Source of the DNA: Paracoccus saliphilus
GTDB taxonomy: Bacteria > Pseudomonadota > Alphaproteobacteria > Rhodobacterales > Rhodobacteraceae
Assembly (NCBI RefSeq): GCF_028553805.1
Contig: NZ_CP067140.1
Coordinates: 4,091,001-4,155,000, forward strand
DNA: 64,000 nt
Direction: 5' to 3'
This document shows, one piece after another, positions 17,735-25,922 of this stretch. The translations under genes were made by a program, and so were the position numbers. The notes under the pieces were generated by a model, which saw only the letters and a list, made by a program, of their open reading frames with translations, was not told the origin of the DNA and searched no databases. Each line of letters begins with the position of its first letter. Position 1 is the first letter of the stretch.

Positions 17735-18292
17735 TCAGCGCTCACGCCGATAGTGCATAGCAACCGCACCGTTGCGCAGCGGCTTCGCCGAGACCAGTTC
17801 GAGCCGACGCGCACTGGGTAGCCTGCCCTGGTACAGGGTCGGGCCATGGCCGGCGATCCTGGGATGGACGAGGAACTTATATTCGTCGATCAGATCCAGC
17901 CGGTCCAACTCGGTTGCGAGTTTGCCGCTACCGAGGAGCACGCCGGCCGGAGTCGCGTCCTTGAGCCTCTGTACGCCTGTTCGCAGGTCGTCGGCAATAT
18001 GATGGCTGTTGGTCCACGGGAAGTCCGTTCGCGTCGATGACACCACGTATTTCGGTTTGGCGTCCAGCTTGACAGCCCATTCGCGTATCGCCGGCGGCGC
18101 CTCCACGTCGCCGCGAGCGACCGCCGGCCAGTAGCTCTCCATCATCTCGTAGGTGATGCGGCCCCACAGCATCGCTCCGCTCTCGTCCATCAGGCGAGTG
18201 AAGAACGCGTGCGTCTCGTCGTCAGCGATTCCCTCCTCATGGTCGACGCAGCCGTCCAGAGTGACGTTTATGCTTAAGGTCAATCGTCCCAT
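17735..18292 (-). CDS. Dihydrofolate-reductase-family (RibD C-terminal-like) reductase
   Basis: 185 aa. The protein starts MGRLTLSINVTLDGCVDHEE and includes MLWGRITYEMMESYWPAVAR, KYVVSSTR, and the GVLLGSGKLATELDRLDLID NADPH-loop region, followed by HPRIAGHGPTLYQG. This is the RibD C-terminal/DHFR-like fold found in many stand-alone reductases of unknown substrate; it is not a classical FolA. It stands alone between the IS110 element and an IS630 fragment, with no operon partner, and is apparently intact. Confidence 0.83.
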   Translation of the reverse strand: MGRLTLSINVTLDGCVDHEEGIADDETHAFFTRLMDESGAMLWGRITYEMMESYWPAVARGDVEAPPAIREWAVKLDAKPKYVVSSTRTDFPWTNSHHIADDLRTGVQRLKDATPAGVLLGSGKLATELDRLDLIDEYKFLVHPRIAGHGPTLYQGRLPSARRLELVSAKPLRNGAVAMHYRRER

Positions 18293-18363
18293 GCGACGAG
18301 CCTAAACCAGCCGCTCGAAAAGACCTAGTGTTCGCCATCTGACAGAAGATTCCCAGTTGCGTT

Positions 18364-18585
18364 ATGATGCGCCATGTTCGGCGCATGAGACGCGATGACA
18401 TCTGCCTTTATCTTGGCCCCGCCGACCGCGCTGAGCTTCAAGCGCTGATCGCCAACCGGAACACAGTGTGCAAGCTGGTCTGGCGGGCCGAGATCGTGCT
18501 GGCGACAGCGGCTGGTCACGACACCTTTGAGATCATGCGGCGTGCGCGCACGTCGAAGCCCACGGTCTGGCGTTGGCAGCAGCGT
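18364..18585 (+). pseudogene. IS630-family transposase N-terminal fragment
   Basis: From MRRDDICLYLGPADRAELQA through RAEIVLATAAGHDTFEIMRR to ARTSKPTVWRWQQR the frame shows the helix-turn-helix N-terminus of IS630-type transposases. After about 18585 the similarity ends abruptly and the sequence changes to an unrelated gene. No DDE catalytic part is present. Confidence 0.65.
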
Positions 18586-19109
18586 TGTCTTTCTTGTTCC
18601 TGGCATTTGGGTTCACTTTTTCTTCGGCCGCCCTGGCCAGGACGTCGGGACGGAATTTGACCGGATGCCGATGGATCTCGAAACGAAGTGAGGCCGCTCG
18701 GTTGCGGGCGGAAGGTCTTGAGCCGGAGGAGCGGTACGCCGAAATCGAAAGTGGTTTCCAAGACGGGATATATATGGTTCCGGAGAAGGGCGGGACGTCC
18801 TACATGATCGCGCCTCTTCACCGCACGGTCGCACCGCCGGAAATGGAGGTGCATACGGTGACCACACCGCATTACATGCCCTATGCATCATTCGTCACCA
18901 ATGAGGATATTGGGGTCGCTCCCAGTCTCGACGATCCATCCAGCCTTTATCACCCGTCCATCGACCGGCAGGGCATCGATGAACAAAGCTACCTTATTCA
19001 ACTCGTCGGGCAGAAGGAGCGGGATCACATCCTTGCCGATGAACAAGAACTTCTCGCGGATCTCTGCGCCTATCGCGATGTTCTTTGCGATCCCCAGACG
19101 ATCGACTGA
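18586..19109 (+). pseudogene. Hypothetical exported protein, 5' end replaced by IS630 fragment
   Basis: The open frame reads from about 18573 to TGA 19107-19109. Near its start is a hydrophobic run LSFLFLAFGFTFSSAALA like a signal peptide, then a soluble domain with RLRAEGLEPEERYAEIESGF, GTSYMIAPLHRTVAPPEMEV, TTPHYMPYASFVTNEDIGV and a C-terminal ELLADLCAYRDVLC. I do not recognise a named family, but the pattern resembles uncharacterised bacterial exported proteins. The start lies within the IS630 fragment and no ribosome site fits, so the true N-terminus is probably lost. An opposite-strand frame (19136-18888) is an alternative. Confidence 0.4.
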
Positions 19110-19525
19110 GCAGGTCAGCGCAATCCTGTCTGGCACCTCAACGTTTGAGAATGACCGCCGAAAGCTGAAAATCCGAACAAAGGAAAAGCGGCCCTATCGC
19201 CCGTGGAAGCTTATAATCCCGTATGCCCGGCTAATGATGATGGGCCCGAAGCCATCTTGCGCGCTGCGACCACAATCCGCGAGATATACGGCGGCGGCAC
19301 AGCAAAGTCGGTCCATTCTTGCCATTCGGAGCGGCATATGCGTCACGACCCAGTGTTCCCAGAACCAGCCGTTCATGCCAGTCGCAGCAATTTCAGGCGG
19401 CCAATAGCGGTAATGCGGAACAAAGCGGACGTTGTGCCGACACCCGAACTCGGTCTGTACCAGATGTTCAACAGGCGATCGGGCGCGGGTGGAACTCTCA
19501 ACTATAGTACCCGCACCCGATGTTG
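19110..19525. other. Non-coding or decayed stretch upstream of gst 3' end
   Basis: About 415 bases between the exported-protein remnant and the gst stop. Open frames exist on both strands (19194-19577 minus, 19203-19625 plus) but neither has a ribosome site or a recognisable family, and base composition is lower in G+C than its neighbours. I see nothing supportable in it. Confidence 0.35.
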
Positions 19526-20230
19526 CTACGAATCGAACCGCTCGATCAGTTCTGAAAGTTCGATATGGGCAGCACATGCCCCATTGCCCAGCTGCATCTC
19601 GCCGCGCTCCAGCCCCGACGCGTAGACAACTGCCGGATCAGCCTCGATGCGCTCCCGCAATGCGGCGAGCTTTGGCCAGCGTTCCTTATCGGCCACCTCG
19701 TGGAAATCCAGCCACCGTGCAACGCCGATCAGAATACCATCGGCAAGGGTTGGATGGTCGGCTATCAGAAACTTCGTATCGTCGATCATCTCTTCGAGTC
19801 TGTCATGCCGCTCGATCACGCCTTCGCGGCCCCACTCTCTCAAGGCCGACTGCTTCGCCGGATTGGGAGGCTCCATCTCCATGGCTGCCCAAAGGGGGCC
19901 GAACATGCCAGTAAACCCGGTATTGATGAACGCCATGATCTGATGCATTCGATCGGCCTGCCGCGACAGCGGATCGAAGCTGATCCGCCGTTCCGCATCT
20001 CGTGCTTCAAGCCAGGTTGCAATCGCCATGGTCTCGGTCAGCATCTCGCCCTTTTCGGTGATCAAAACAGGCGTTTCGACGCGTGGATTGAGCCTTCTAT
20101 AGGCTGGCTCACGCATCTCGCCGAACATATCGACGCGACAAAGCCTGTAGGGTCGTCCCAGCCATTCGAACGCGGCAACAAGCCCCATGGAGCTCCCCGA
20201 GGGAAAGCCGTACAATAGTATAGGTTCCAT
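19526..20230 (-). CDS. Glutathione S-transferase family protein
   Basis: 234 aa. The N-terminal thioredoxin-like domain has ILLYGFPSGSSMGLVAAFEW, LNPRVETPVLITEKGEMLTE (cis-Pro VETPVL) and TMAIATWLEAR. The C-terminal helical domain includes FLIADHPTLADGILIGVARW, the typical N-capping and hydrophobic staple region (LADG). Catalytic Ser/Tyr near residue 11-14 (PSGSS) fits a Ser-type or unusual GST. It is divergent from a HxlR-type regulator gene, a common arrangement for stress- or electrophile-responsive detoxification. A 16-bp palindrome lies in its leader. The electrophile is unknown. Confidence 0.88.
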   Translation of the reverse strand: MEPILLYGFPSGSSMGLVAAFEWLGRPYRLCRVDMFGEMREPAYRRLNPRVETPVLITEKGEMLTETMAIATWLEARDAERRISFDPLSRQADRMHQIMAFINTGFTGMFGPLWAAMEMEPPNPAKQSALREWGREGVIERHDRLEEMIDDTKFLIADHPTLADGILIGVARWLDFHEVADKERWPKLAALRERIEADPAVVYASGLERGEMQLGNGACAAHIELSELIERFDS

Positions 20231-20338
20231 GTTATCATTCTCCGTGATTTCTGATGATCACGCTGCGCAGCGTGGGAGGAATTTAGCGAGGCTCTGCCCC
20301 AAGTAAATTACGCACCTTTTTGTAACCATGGACGAAGA
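20231..20338. promoter_or_regulatory. Divergent gst/hxlR control region with palindromes
   Basis: A perfect 16-bp palindrome CACGCTGCGCAGCGTG lies at 20259-20274 in the gst leader, and a 9-bp inverted repeat GTAAATTAC lies at 20303-20311 in front of the hxlR-type gene. HxlR/YodB-like regulators bind symmetric sites between themselves and a divergent target, so GTAAATTAC or the longer palindrome is a candidate operator. Confidence 0.5.
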
Positions 20339-20689
20339 ATGAAAAACCTTGTCTCCCGTTGTCCCATCGAAGAGGTCATGCAGGTTCTCAGCGGTCGCTG
20401 GCCGACGCTGCTGATCTATTACCTGCAGGATGGGACGAAGCGTTTCAGCGATCTCCGCCGGGACAATCCGACAATCTCTCACAAGATGCTGACACTGGAG
20501 CTACGCAAGTTGGAGGATGCAGGCATCGTCCAACGCACCGAATTTTCCGGTTATCCGCTTCGTGTCGAGTACGATCTAACCCCTGCCGGAGAAAGGCTGG
20601 TCCCTCTCATCGATGCATTGGGGGAATGGTGGGAAGCTTCCCCCCGGCAGCACCCATGGCACAACCTTAAATCTGTGCCATGGGGCTGA
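20339..20689 (+). CDS. HxlR-family winged-helix transcriptional regulator
   Basis: 116 aa. Begins MKNLVSRCPIEEVMQVLSGR with the conserved N-terminal Cys (C8), then WPTLLIYYLQDGTKRFSDLR, TISHKMLTLELRKLEDAGIV and YDLTPAGERLVPLI, the standard HxlR winged helix. The single N-terminal Cys is used by YodB/HypR-type members to sense electrophiles or hypochlorite. Divergent from gst, so it probably controls gst and itself. Confidence 0.88.
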   Translation: MKNLVSRCPIEEVMQVLSGRWPTLLIYYLQDGTKRFSDLRRDNPTISHKMLTLELRKLEDAGIVQRTEFSGYPLRVEYDLTPAGERLVPLIDALGEWWEASPRQHPWHNLKSVPWG

Positions 20690-20905
20690 CAGGATACGGT
20701 ACAACCCTGCATTCGAACGAGAAATGCTTTAACCATGCTGCAAAGCTACGAAGTGATTCCGCGCGATTTCCTGCAAACGTACTTCGCCGCCCCGATGAGT
20801 CATGGGATCGAAGTAATCCCCCTTGTACCAGAGGTTGCGCCGTGAACGCAGTTTCACGCAACCGATAGCCTTGCTCGGTGTTGGAAAGCACCGGCACGGC
20901 ATTCA

Positions 20906-21270
20906 TCAATCGGCAAGTATAGGGGTGATGGGCTGCTCAAAGAGGCGTGAGGTCGGCGCTTGCTCCATGATCCTGCCCTGGTACATGACGAGCACACGGT
21001 CGCAAAGCGGTTCCACTACGCCGAGTTCCTGGTCGATGAACAAGCAAGAAAAGCCAAAGCGTTCCCGCAACTGCTGCAGAAGTGTCAATATTTGCGCCTG
21101 CACGGTTACGTCCAACGCAGAGACTGGCTCGTCGGCGACAACCACCGCTGGGCGTTCTACAAGTACTCGCGCTATCGCGACACGCTGGCCTCCTGACAAT
21201 TCATGCGGGAATCGGCTGGCATAAGTGGGTCTGACGCGGATTTGGTGCAGTTCTGGGATGCCGAACGCGA
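20906..21270 (-). pseudogene. Oligopeptide ABC transporter ATPase fragment (OppF/DppF type)
   Basis: The fragment carries the ABC signature HELSGGQRVAIARVLVERP, Walker B VVVADEPVSALD, VTVQAQI, the D-loop and switch-His equivalent LFIDQELGVVEPLCDRVLVM (normally TSHDL, here IDQEL), and YQGRIMEQAPTSRLFEQP. Walker A and the N-terminal half are absent: similarity ends near 21260 and the ISL3 remnant begins at 21301. The C-terminal domain also stops early. With no Walker A it cannot be a working ATPase. Not part of the Dpp operon at 47-52 kb. Confidence 0.82.
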
Positions 21271-21300
21271 TATTTCGACAATCTTTAAAGGAGGTTGCCG

Positions 21301-22049
21301 ATGGCGTCACAGTTTTCGCGAACGGATTTACTGCCCGCGGGTCTCAAGGCGGAACAGGTCGAACTAGATGGTAACACAATCCGGGTCCACTCGGTTCTGC
21401 CAAAGCCGCGGCTACCTGTCCGCGCTGTGGCACGATTTCGCGACACGTTCATAGTAGGTATAGGCGCCGTCCTGCTGATCTTCCCGCGCATGGTCGGAAG
21501 GTGGAACGGATCTCGGTGGCGCGGCGATTTCGATGCCGAGCTATGCATTGTCCAGCTAAGATATTCGCGGAGCGGTTTCCGCCTGTCGTCACCCGGCCAT
21601 ACGCGCGGCGCACGTCACGTCTGCAAGGGCCGGTCCGTCATCTAGGACTTACTCTCGGCGGGCGTCCTGCACAAGCGCTTGCCGGACGGCTTCTGTTGCC
21701 CGTCAGCAAAGATATCTTTCTGCGCAGCGTTCGAGATACGCCCGAAGCCGTGACCAGCGAACTCCGCGTCATCGGCATCGACGACGGGGCATGGCGCAAA
21801 GGACAGCGATACGGCACACTGATTTGCGACCTGGAGCGGCGCCGGGTTATCGACCTTCTACCGGACCGGGAACCTGCCACTGTCGAGGCTTGGCTGCGTA
21901 CCCGCCCTGGGATTGAGATCGTTGCCCGTGACCGCAACGGCGGTTATGGCGGCACCGTTTCTCGCGCTTTGCCTCGGGCAGTTCAAGTTGCCGACCGCTG
22001 GCACCTGCTGGAGAACGCGAGCGCAGCTTTCTTGGCTGCGGTTCAACGG
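21301..22049 (+). pseudogene. ISL3-family transposase, frameshifted and truncated
   Basis: A good ribosome site (AAGGAGG, 21288-21294) precedes MASQFSRTDLLPAGLKAEQV and ELDGNTIRVHS, the N-terminus of ISL3 transposases, but the frame is then lost around the zinc-binding region. From about 21501 another frame gives RFRCRAMHCPAKIFAERFPP, TRPYARRTSRLQG, VIGIDDGAWRKGQRYGTLIC (first catalytic Asp) and EIVARDRNGGYGGTVS with ADRWHLLENASAAFL (second). It stops near 22049 where an IS5 fragment begins, so the last third with the catalytic Glu is missing. Confidence 0.83.
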
Positions 22050-22059
22050 ACCATGCCTG

Positions 22060-22245
22060 CGAGCCACTCAGCACCTTGCAGTCGTCGGATCGGGCACGTC
22101 CTCGGACCTTGGGAAAGAAGGGCTGAATGCGCCGCATCTGCTGTGCACTCAACCAGAAACATCGCTTGTCTCTTTCGCTCGCGACAAGCGAGAAACAGTC
22201 AATATACTGGCTTTCAAGAGCAATTTATAGGGACTGATCCTAGAC
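22060..22245 (-). mobile_element. IS5-family element, 5' end fragment
   Basis: On the minus strand the sequence reads FWLSAQQMRRIQPFFPKVRG and RARSDDCKVLSG, the characteristic start of IS5-family transposases, ending near 22062 where it meets the ISL3 remnant. About 50 bases upstream of this coding part to 22245 are probably the element's left end; the RpiR gene stop codon is directly adjacent. No catalytic residues are present. Confidence 0.65.
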
Positions 22246-23187
22246 TTATTTCGAACTTACCGCGTTCCGTTGCACGACCGAACGGCGTGCCCGTCCCTCC
22301 CCTGACCGCCCCCGCCGAAACAGCCGGGTATTCTCATACAGCTCTTCCAGGCGTTGCATCCGTGCCTCAGTTTCCGGCCATGTCTGCTCCTGCACTGCAG
22401 CCAGTAGGGTTTCGAGCAACACCAGCATCGCGACCGATGAATCCCAGGCTGACGGAACCTCGATCTGGGCGGAGAACCTGAAGCTGGCATGGGCGGCGAC
22501 GGGACTGACCCAGGGATCGGTCATCAGCACGATCTCGGCCCCGCTTTCCGCAGCAAGCTCGGCCAATTCAAGGATGGAATTCTCGTAGCGGCGGATGTCG
22601 AAGACGATCATCACGTCGCCGGGGCGAAGATCCAGCAGCGCCGGCGGCCAGGCATTCGACAAGGGCGGCAAGAGCGATACGCCGGGCCGCACGATGCCAA
22701 GCTGGGTCACCAGATAATCGGCAAGCGCATGGGTGATCCGCCCTCCGGACACGAAGATGTTGCGCTGATGATCGGCCAGCATGGTCGCGCAGGCATCGAA
22801 TTCTGCATGATTGATTCGTCCTAGTGTGACCGACAGATTGGTCAGCACGGCATCGGCAAAACGGTTCAGCATATGCGTGTGTGGCACCCCGTCACTCCAG
22901 CGCGCACGCTTCGACAGAGGCGATTCCAGTCGCGCCTCCACTTCGGACCGCAACTGGGTCTGGAACTCGGGGTAGCCGCGAAAGCCCAATTTCTGCACCA
23001 GTCGCAGCACGGTTGGGGTCGACACCCCGGCTTCTTTTGCAAGTTGCGGCATCGAGCCCAGCCCCGCGACCGGGTAGTGACGCGTCAAATGACTGGCCAG
23101 CATGCGCTCCGAGGGGGTCAGAGTCTCGAAATGATGGGCGAGACGATCCTCGATCAACACTGCGGGCGTTGGGCTATTCTCGGTCAT
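22246..23187 (-). CDS. RpiR-family transcriptional regulator
   Basis: 313 aa, ribosome site AAAGGAC upstream. N-terminal HTH domain (residues ~15-90) with LTPSERMLASHLTRHYPVAG and LAKEAGVSTPTVLRLVQKLG. C-terminal SIS domain (~125-265) with NIFVSGGRITHALADYLVTQ and GDVMIVFDIRRYENSILEL, which usually binds a phosphosugar-like effector. Divergent from the N-formylglutamate-amidohydrolase-like/TRAP operon, so it is the likely local regulator. The arginine-rich C-terminal tail ends beside an IS5 fragment and could have been altered by it. Confidence 0.87.
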   Translation of the reverse strand: MTENSPTPAVLIEDRLAHHFETLTPSERMLASHLTRHYPVAGLGSMPQLAKEAGVSTPTVLRLVQKLGFRGYPEFQTQLRSEVEARLESPLSKRARWSDGVPHTHMLNRFADAVLTNLSVTLGRINHAEFDACATMLADHQRNIFVSGGRITHALADYLVTQLGIVRPGVSLLPPLSNAWPPALLDLRPGDVMIVFDIRRYENSILELAELAAESGAEIVLMTDPWVSPVAAHASFRFSAQIEVPSAWDSSVAMLVLLETLLAAVQEQTWPETEARMQRLEELYENTRLFRRGRSGEGRARRSVVQRNAVSSK

Positions 23188-23311
23188 CTGATCGTCCTTT
23201 GGGCAGATTTAATCGCCCGCTTCCGTAATGATTGTAACAGTGATCTACCATCATGAAAAGATATTGACAGATTGGTTCACCTGTCACAGCTTGACCGTAG
23301 AGGAGAGTTGG
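23188..23311. promoter_or_regulatory. Divergent control region of rpiR and the amidohydrolase-TRAP operon
   Basis: 124 bases, locally A/T-rich. A TTGACA hexamer at 23264-23269 is a candidate -35 for the plus-strand operon, though no strong -10 follows at 17 bases. AGGAG at 23301-23305 precedes ATG 23312. RpiR operators are expected here but no convincing symmetric site was recognised. Confidence 0.4.
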
Positions 23312-24046
23312 ATGCCTGAACATGCAGCCCATTTCGTGATCGAATGCGAGAATGCCCCCGGACCTGCCGTACTGGTCTGCGAGCATGCTTCGAACGACTT
23401 TCCGTCTCCCTGGGGCGGGCTGGGGTTGAACGATGCTCAAAGGCAAGCACATATCGCATGGGACCCCGGCGCCTTGGGGCTGGCGCGGGAACTGGCACAA
23501 AGGCTCGGCGCCCCCATGCTTCACGGCACGGCATCACGGCTGATCTATGACCTAAATCGCCCACCGCATTCCCCCGCAGCCATGCCGGAGCGCAGCGAGG
23601 TTCATGAGATTCCCGGAAATCTTGGTCTTTCCACCGAAGAGCGCCTGCGCCGGACTGAAGCGATCTACATTCCCTTTCACGCGGCGCTCTCGGACCTGCT
23701 GGCAAGGCGGCTGGCGGTGGGCCAACGCCCGGTCCTGATTACAGTCCACAGCTTCTCCCGGATCTATTTCGGCCAGACACGAGAGGTAGAGTTCGGCATC
23801 CTGCATGACGCCGATGACCGGCTGGCCCGTGCCGTTGCAGCCCGCGATGTCGGGCTGGAAACCCGCCTCAACGAACCCTACAGTGTGGCGGATGGGGTGA
23901 CGCATACGCTCGCCCGTAATGCCATGCCATTGGGTCTGGCCAGTGTCATGCTGGAAATCCGCAACGACCTGCTTGCCAGGTCACAGGTCAGTATGGCCGA
24001 GCGCCTTGCCCCCGTGCTTCAGGCCGCCATCGAGGAGGTCGCGTGA
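23312..24046 (+). CDS. N-formylglutamate amidohydrolase-family protein
   Basis: 244 aa from ATG 23312 (MPEHAAHFVIE), chosen because AGGAG sits 6 bases upstream; an earlier in-frame ATG at 23228 has none. The family pattern is clear: VLVCEHASNDFPSPWGGLGL (metal His/Glu), HIAWDPGALGLARELAQRLG, SRLIYDLNRPPHSP, VLITVHSFSRIYFG and SVMLEIRNDLL. Family members hydrolyse N-formylglutamate or related N-acyl/amide bonds with zinc. In this operon, with a glutamine-synthetase-like ligase and two dehydrogenases but no histidine-degradation genes, it more likely releases glutamate from a gamma-glutamyl product than completes histidine breakdown. Its TGA overlaps the start of the next gene. Confidence 0.85.
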   Translation: MPEHAAHFVIECENAPGPAVLVCEHASNDFPSPWGGLGLNDAQRQAHIAWDPGALGLARELAQRLGAPMLHGTASRLIYDLNRPPHSPAAMPERSEVHEIPGNLGLSTEERLRRTEAIYIPFHAALSDLLARRLAVGQRPVLITVHSFSRIYFGQTREVEFGILHDADDRLARAVAARDVGLETRLNEPYSVADGVTHTLARNAMPLGLASVMLEIRNDLLARSQVSMAERLAPVLQAAIEEVA

Positions 24047-24582
24047 TGCCGGGGTGGGCTATCGCATATGTCCGACGAATCGAGGCGCTGAATTACCGCC
24101 TTGGCCGCTTTGCCATGTATTTGCTCTTCGCGATCATGGCGGTCCTGCTGTGGTCCTCGATCACCAAGATTTTCAAGGTGCCATCGCTTTGGACACTGGA
24201 AATGGCGCAGTTCACCCTGGTCGCCTATTACCTGCTAGGCGCGCCCTATTCGATGCAGCTTGGCGCCAATGTCCGCATGGATCTGCTCTATGCCCGGATG
24301 CCCGCGCGGAGGCAGGCGATCTGGGATCTCTTCACCATCTTCTGCTTGCTTTTCTACCTCGGCGTGATGCTGTGGGGTGCGATCGACTCGACCGCCTACA
24401 GCCTGCAGATCGGGGAACGGGCACCAAGTGCGTGGCGGCCCTATCTGTGGCCGATCAAGATGATCATCACGCTGGCCTTCGCCTTGATGATCTTGCAGGC
24501 CATTGCCCACCTGATCCGTGACATCGCCACGCTGCGCGGTGTCGAGATTCCGCATCCGTTCAAGGGAGCCGTCGACCGATGA
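24046..24582 (+). CDS. TRAP transporter small permease (DctQ family)
   Basis: 178 aa from ATG 24046, overlapping the previous TGA; a GTG at 24043 is an alternative. Four hydrophobic segments, including MYLLFAIMAVLLWSSITKIF and ITLAFALMILQAIAHLI, with the DctQ signature LEMAQFTLVAYYLLGAPYSM and LGANVRMDLLYARM between them. It pairs with the large permease and the Tat-type binding protein that follow. Ends ATGA with the next gene. Confidence 0.88.
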   Translation: MPGWAIAYVRRIEALNYRLGRFAMYLLFAIMAVLLWSSITKIFKVPSLWTLEMAQFTLVAYYLLGAPYSMQLGANVRMDLLYARMPARRQAIWDLFTIFCLLFYLGVMLWGAIDSTAYSLQIGERAPSAWRPYLWPIKMIITLAFALMILQAIAHLIRDIATLRGVEIPHPFKGAVDR

Positions 24583-25904
24583 GCCATGAATGGATCGCCA
24601 TCCTGATGTTCTCGACCATGCTGCTGATGATGATCACCGGGCAGCGGGTCTTCGGCGCGATCGGCTTTGTCGCCGTGGTCGCCGCGCTGATCCTGTGGGG
24701 ACCGGGCGGGACCGATATGGGCTTCTCGGCGGTCATGAAGGTCATGCGCTGGAATGCGCTGCTGACGCTGCCGATGTTCGTCTTCATGGGTTACGTGATG
24801 TCGGAATCCCGGCTGGCCGAGGATCTTTATCGCATGTTCCATGTCTGGTTCGGCCCGATGCCGGGCGGGCTTGCCATCGGGACCATCCTGCTGATGGTGA
24901 TGATCTCGGCTATGAACGGGTTGTCGGTGGCGGGGATGGCCATCGGGGCGACCATCGCCCTGCCCGAGCTGATCCGGCACAATTACGACAAGCCGATGAT
25001 CTCGGGCGTGATCCAGGCGGGTTCCAGCCTTGGCATCCTGATCCCGCCCTCGGTGGTGCTGGTGCTGTATTCGCTGATCGCGCGCCAGCCGGTCAGCCAG
25101 CTATGGCTGGCCGGGATCGGACCCGGATTGCTGATGGCCGCGATGTTCATCCTCTATATCCTGATCCGCACCCGGCTGAAACCCTCGCTCGCCCCACCGA
25201 TGCCGCCCGAGGAACGCGCCGAGATCACATGGGGCGAACGCATCCGCCTGCTGCGTGCCGGTATTCTGCCACTGGTGATCTTTGCCGCGATGATGGTGCC
25301 CTTCGTCAAGGGCTGGACCTCGCTGACCGAAAGCAGCGTCATCGGTGCGCTGTCAGCCGTGATCGCCGCCGTCATCAAGGGGCGCTTCACCCGAGACGTT
25401 TTCGAGACGGCCACGAAGCAAACCTTGGCCATCACCTGCATGTTCATGCTGATCATCACCGCGGCGCTCAGCTTTGGGGCGGTCTTCGACGGTCTTGGCG
25501 CAGGGCGCGCAATCGAGAACCTGTTCCTGCAAGAAATGGGTCTCAGCCCGTTACAGGTGTTGCTGCTGATGCAGGCATCGTTCCTGATCATGGGCATGTT
25601 TCTCGATGATACCGCCATGCTGGTGATCGTCGCGCCGATCTATGTAACCATGGCGCGTGCACTCGGGTTCGATCTGGTCTGGTACGGGATCCTCTATACG
25701 ATCACCTGCCAGATCGCCTATCTGACCCCGCCCTTCGGCTATAACCTGTTCCTGATGCGGGCCATGGCGCCGAAGGATTTCACGCTTGGGGTGATCTATC
25801 GCTCGGTCCTGCCATTCGTGGCGCTGATGGCGGTGACGCTGGCGCTGGTGATCGCTTTTCCGGGCATCGCCATGTGGCTGCCGAACTCGATCTACGGACA
25901 ATAA
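24579..25904 (+). CDS. TRAP transporter large permease (DctM family)
   Basis: 441 aa with about 12-13 hydrophobic segments and DctM landmarks: MNGLSVAGMAIGATIALPEL, QAGSSLGILIPPSVVLVLYS and YLTPPFGYNLFLMRAMAP. It forms the Na+- or H+-coupled channel for the substrate delivered by the binding protein two genes on. Its ATG overlaps the DctQ stop. The substrate is probably the one catabolised by the downstream ligase and dehydrogenases. Confidence 0.9.
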   Translation: MSHEWIAILMFSTMLLMMITGQRVFGAIGFVAVVAALILWGPGGTDMGFSAVMKVMRWNALLTLPMFVFMGYVMSESRLAEDLYRMFHVWFGPMPGGLAIGTILLMVMISAMNGLSVAGMAIGATIALPELIRHNYDKPMISGVIQAGSSLGILIPPSVVLVLYSLIARQPVSQLWLAGIGPGLLMAAMFILYILIRTRLKPSLAPPMPPEERAEITWGERIRLLRAGILPLVIFAAMMVPFVKGWTSLTESSVIGALSAVIAAVIKGRFTRDVFETATKQTLAITCMFMLIITAALSFGAVFDGLGAGRAIENLFLQEMGLSPLQVLLLMQASFLIMGMFLDDTAMLVIVAPIYVTMARALGFDLVWYGILYTITCQIAYLTPPFGYNLFLMRAMAPKDFTLGVIYRSVLPFVALMAVTLALVIAFPGIAMWLPNSIYGQ

Positions 25905-25922
25905 CCAACAGGGAGAATGACA

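Noticed and set aside
18888..19136. An 82-codon minus-strand frame that looks protein-like
   Set aside because: No upstream or downstream partner and no ribosome site; the plus-strand frame has a more natural C-terminus and signal-like start. The choice is not certain.
20735..20845. A 37-codon plus-strand frame starting MLQSYEVIPRDFLQTYF
   Set aside because: Protein-like composition but no ribosome site, no family, and located among broken genes; probably a gene scrap.
23312..24046. Assignment as HutG of histidine degradation
   Set aside because: The family fits, but no other hut gene is present and the operon partners point to gamma-glutamyl chemistry.
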